From assembly GCF_011745365.1 (NCBI RefSeq), contig NW_024468911.1:2040759-2104758 (forward strand): 64,000 bases of DNA, written 5' to 3'. This document shows, one piece after another, positions 61,612 to 64,000 of this stretch. The stretch's first letter is position 1; each line of letters opens with the position of its first letter. Origin of the DNA: Cryphonectria parasitica EP155. Its lineage: Eukaryota; Ascomycota; Sordariomycetes; Diaporthales; Cryphonectriaceae. The translations under genes were made by a program, and so were the position numbers. The notes below the pieces were generated by a model. That model was not told the origin of the DNA. It was given only the letters and a program-made list of their open reading frames with translations, and searched no databases.

Positions 61612-62181
61612 GAGCCCTTCGAGGGTCGAGTAACGATGCAATAATCAACAGCGAGCAGGAGTGTGTGGCCATTGAAGAGCAGCAGCAGGATAGTCCAGGA
61701 GAGAGGGTGTGGGGGATAGAAAGACTTGACCAGAAAAGGCCGAGAAGTGTAAGAGAAGAGGAAAGTCGTTGGGCTCGAGTCCTGTGAGAAGCGTCCACCA
61801 TTTTCCTCCTTCTGCATCTTGCATTGAAGGAAGGCCTTGACATCATCGTCTTTGAACGAGCCACGGCATTATCAGCCAGGAAGGCACATTGGGATGGCTG
61901 TGTAAAGGCCCTGGTGTTGTTGTTCAAACCTTCCATAATATCTACTCAAGGACCTACACAGGCCTCTCTAACAATAAACTCATTCCATTACAAACCAAAA
62001 GTTGTTACATTTGCAATCCCATATTTGTATCATTATACAACTATACAAAAAAAGAGGCCTCTGTCTGTCTCCAGTCCTTCTATACATGTATATACCATGA
62101 GGACCCAAACGACCCATTTATCCAAAAACCACCAATGCATGTTCCCCCGCCTATCTACATTTAATAACCACCTTGACCATG

Positions 62182-62250
<69 letters not shown>

Positions 62251-62591
62251 CCTGGTTCAGCTTCCCCAGAAAACCACCCAGACGCCTCCTGCTCCCTTGT
62301 GTATACGCTCGTCTATCCTTTAGTATTGTTGTTTCCGTCCGCGCCGTCGCAACATCAACAGACTGCCTTCCCCCCTCCCCCGAAAAGAAATTTTATCGTT
62401 CGTTCATGAGAGAAAAAGCCCAACACACCGCAAACGCCGCGTGAAGAATTCATCGTCATCATGCCAGTATCGTACAGAAGAGCAGCGCGAGCCTATATCT
62501 CTTCGATCGTGATGCAAGTTGTATAGCGGTAAGGATCCAGAAAGTTGTAAAATGGAGGCCGGATGTGTCTTGGGCCCCTTTACGGCTCATA
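61612..62591. other. Spacer with long CT microsatellite
   Basis: About 0.98 kb. It contains the deacetylase promoter region and a long CT repeat at 62185-62245. No gene is supported. Confidence 0.6.
62185..62245. repeat. (CT)n microsatellite, about 30 units
   Basis: 61 bases of uninterrupted CT repeat, the longest simple repeat in the window. Likely length-polymorphic. Confidence 0.95.
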
Positions 62592-64000
62592 TCATAAGAA
62601 CGCACCGGGTCTCCCTTCCCCCTGTGGCGTCCCCCTGCCACTCCCAGGTGTGGCATACCTTGGCGGTGTCCCGTGTGTCGGTGGCCTCGGCGGTGTACTG
62701 CCCTGCGCCTCATGGCGTCTTTCGACACCATCGTTCTCCTTGGCACCGCTGATGCCCAGGCCCTTCTCGTCTCCACTGCTGCTGCCGCTTCCCGTCCTTC
62801 CCCTCGACGAAGTCCCCGTGATGCCGCGGCCGTACCGGTTCGGACTGTCGTCTGCATAGACCTTCAGGTCGCCGTCGTCGTACTCATAGTCGTCAGGGCT
62901 GCCAGTGTCATCATCATCCTCCTCGTAGGATGGAGGGGATCTCCTGGAGCTAGATGCATTGTCGCCACCGTGCACGAGACCAAGGCGTTCCTCTTCTGTT
63001 GGGAACTCGTCAGCAAAACAAACAATCGTTATAAAAGAGCAGTAACACGAGAAGAAAAGAAGGGTATCTTGTGCTTACCAGTCGCCGTCTTTACGTGCGG
63101 GGCAGAGTATCCTCTGCTCGAGAAGGGCCTGTTGCTCTTAGACGACGTCGGCCGGTCATCCGCCTCGTCATGCTGCTGCTGGTCTCGGTTCCTCTTGAAC
63201 ACATTCTGGAACGAGAACTGCCGTCTCGCCGACACGCGTCCTGGCGTTCCGTGTGGTGGTGGCGTGGGCGCTGCCAGACTACCCGGTGTGTGGCGTGTCT
63301 CTCCACCGAACTGAATGTGTCTCTCTGCCGCCCCCGGGTCATACTCGGTGTGGGCGGCCGAGATGCCATAGTTGCTGCTGCCCAGGCTCAGGTTGCTGGC
63401 CCCAGTGTGCTGCGCCGGCATGGCAATGTCGGTGAGCTGCACCGGGTGCATGGGGCTCTGCGCCTTGCTATTTTTGCCCGCGCCGAAACCGAAGCCCTGT
63501 GCGCTCGCCGTCGTGTCGACGCTGCCCGATCTAAAGTCAGGGTGGCCCGGCAGCACGCTCGTAGCGCGCGAGCGGATGGTGCCGATGACACTGGACAGAC
63601 CAGCAGAGAAGGGCCTGTCGTCGTCGTGCTCGGCGAGCTCCTCGTCCGTCGGGAAGCGCGACATGCCCAGCGGCGGATGCGGGCTGCCCATGGTGCCGGT
63701 ATGCTGTGGAGTCGAGAAAGTGGCAGCGTGGACGGGCGTCGACGTGGACCTGCTGCGGTGGCTACCCAGAGTGGTCCTGCGGCGGCGCAGGCCGTCCCAT
63801 TCAAACTGTGGCACGCCCTCCTCGCTGACGGCCTCGAGCCGCTCCGCCTCCTTCTCCAGGCGCAGCCTCTTGAGCTCCTCCACCTCCATCTTTTCGCGTG
63901 CCGTCGAGAACCGGCGAACCAGAGCCGCGGCACCGCGGATCGCGTCGGCCTTGGGCTCTGTCTCGGGCTGCTCTTGCTCGGCGATGGTGTGGATCTGGTT
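62592..64000 (-). CDS. C-terminal part of an unrecognised protein (partial, runs off window)
   Basis: Open from the right edge. Exon 64000-63079 continues after a 83-nt intron (donor GTAAGC, branch-like GCTGACG, acceptor CAACAG) at 62995-62592, stop TGA. The N-terminal fragment visible (RGAAALVRRFSTAREKMEVEELKRLRLEKEAERLE) is a charged helix or coiled-coil. The rest is low-complexity and probably disordered: SRSRSTSTP-like Ser/Thr/Arg-rich regions, RRQFSFQNVFKRNRDQQQ (a basic segment with possible kinase sites), then an acidic DDDDTGSPDDYEYDDGD stretch and a Pro/Gly/Arg-rich tail. This looks like a regulated cytoplasmic tail of a larger, perhaps membrane, protein. I cannot name it. Confidence 0.7.

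Overview
The window is nuclear DNA of a filamentous ascomycete. Coding regions are moderately GC-rich, most genes have one to four short introns (about 50 to 100 nt, GT-AG), and the gene set is typical of Pezizomycotina (SCH9 kinase, ADA2, NUP170, ERG28, GH2 beta-mannosidase, a NACHT/NLR-type protein, a chromodomain Ty3/gypsy element). The class is probably Sordariomycetes or a close relative, but that is an impression from protein style. No bacterial operons, rRNA, convincing tRNA or CRISPR were seen.

Layout. 1-2.3 kb: gene-poor, ending in a decayed cutinase/acetylxylan-esterase (CE5) relic. 2.7-16.5 kb: glucose-6-phosphate isomerase (-), SCH9-type AGC kinase (-), an SDR (-), a 14-TM-type MFS efflux pump (+), a membrane-anchored M24 peptidase (+) and a small membrane protein (-) that meets it tail to tail 19 bp away. 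17.3-26.6 kb: a 2EXR-like protein (-), a secreted beta-mannosidase (+) and a secreted gamma-glutamyltransferase (+), separated by long empty spacers.

26.7-42.9 kb is the accessory-looking block. It holds a SNF2/RAD5-16-type helicase gene (-) with an apparent frame break just before Walker A and a probable GC-AG intron. A divergently transcribed NACHT-domain gene (+) follows, and an 8,019-bp Ty3/gypsy chromovirus has inserted into it in antisense orientation between Walker A and Walker B. The element has 254-bp LTRs differing at one base and a 5-bp target duplication (AAAGC). Without the element and one target copy, the host reading frame is continuous. The element's own gag-pol is one reading frame of about 6.7 kb with about 21 in-frame stops, no frameshift, and both reverse transcriptase catalytic aspartates changed to asparagine. 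Near-identical LTRs around a dead coding region suggest a defective template moved recently in trans. This is the most interesting feature of the window.

43.5-64 kb returns to conserved genes: a PEP mutase-type enzyme (-), a CHIP/STUB1-like TPR/U-box ubiquitin ligase (+), SAGA subunit ADA2 (-), galactose-1-phosphate uridylyltransferase (+), ERG28 (-), the very-long-chain 3-oxoacyl-CoA reductase (+), nucleoporin NUP170/NUP155 (+), a CBM18 polysaccharide deacetylase (-) and the C-terminal part of an unrecognised protein (-) that runs off the end.

The genes do not form one pathway. ERG28 and the 3-oxoacyl-CoA reductase are divergent neighbours and both act in ER lipid synthesis. The isomerase and the uridylyltransferase belong to sugar-phosphate metabolism. 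Exon boundaries were set by hand from splice consensus, frame and family motifs. Totals that came out as whole codons are given in the entries.
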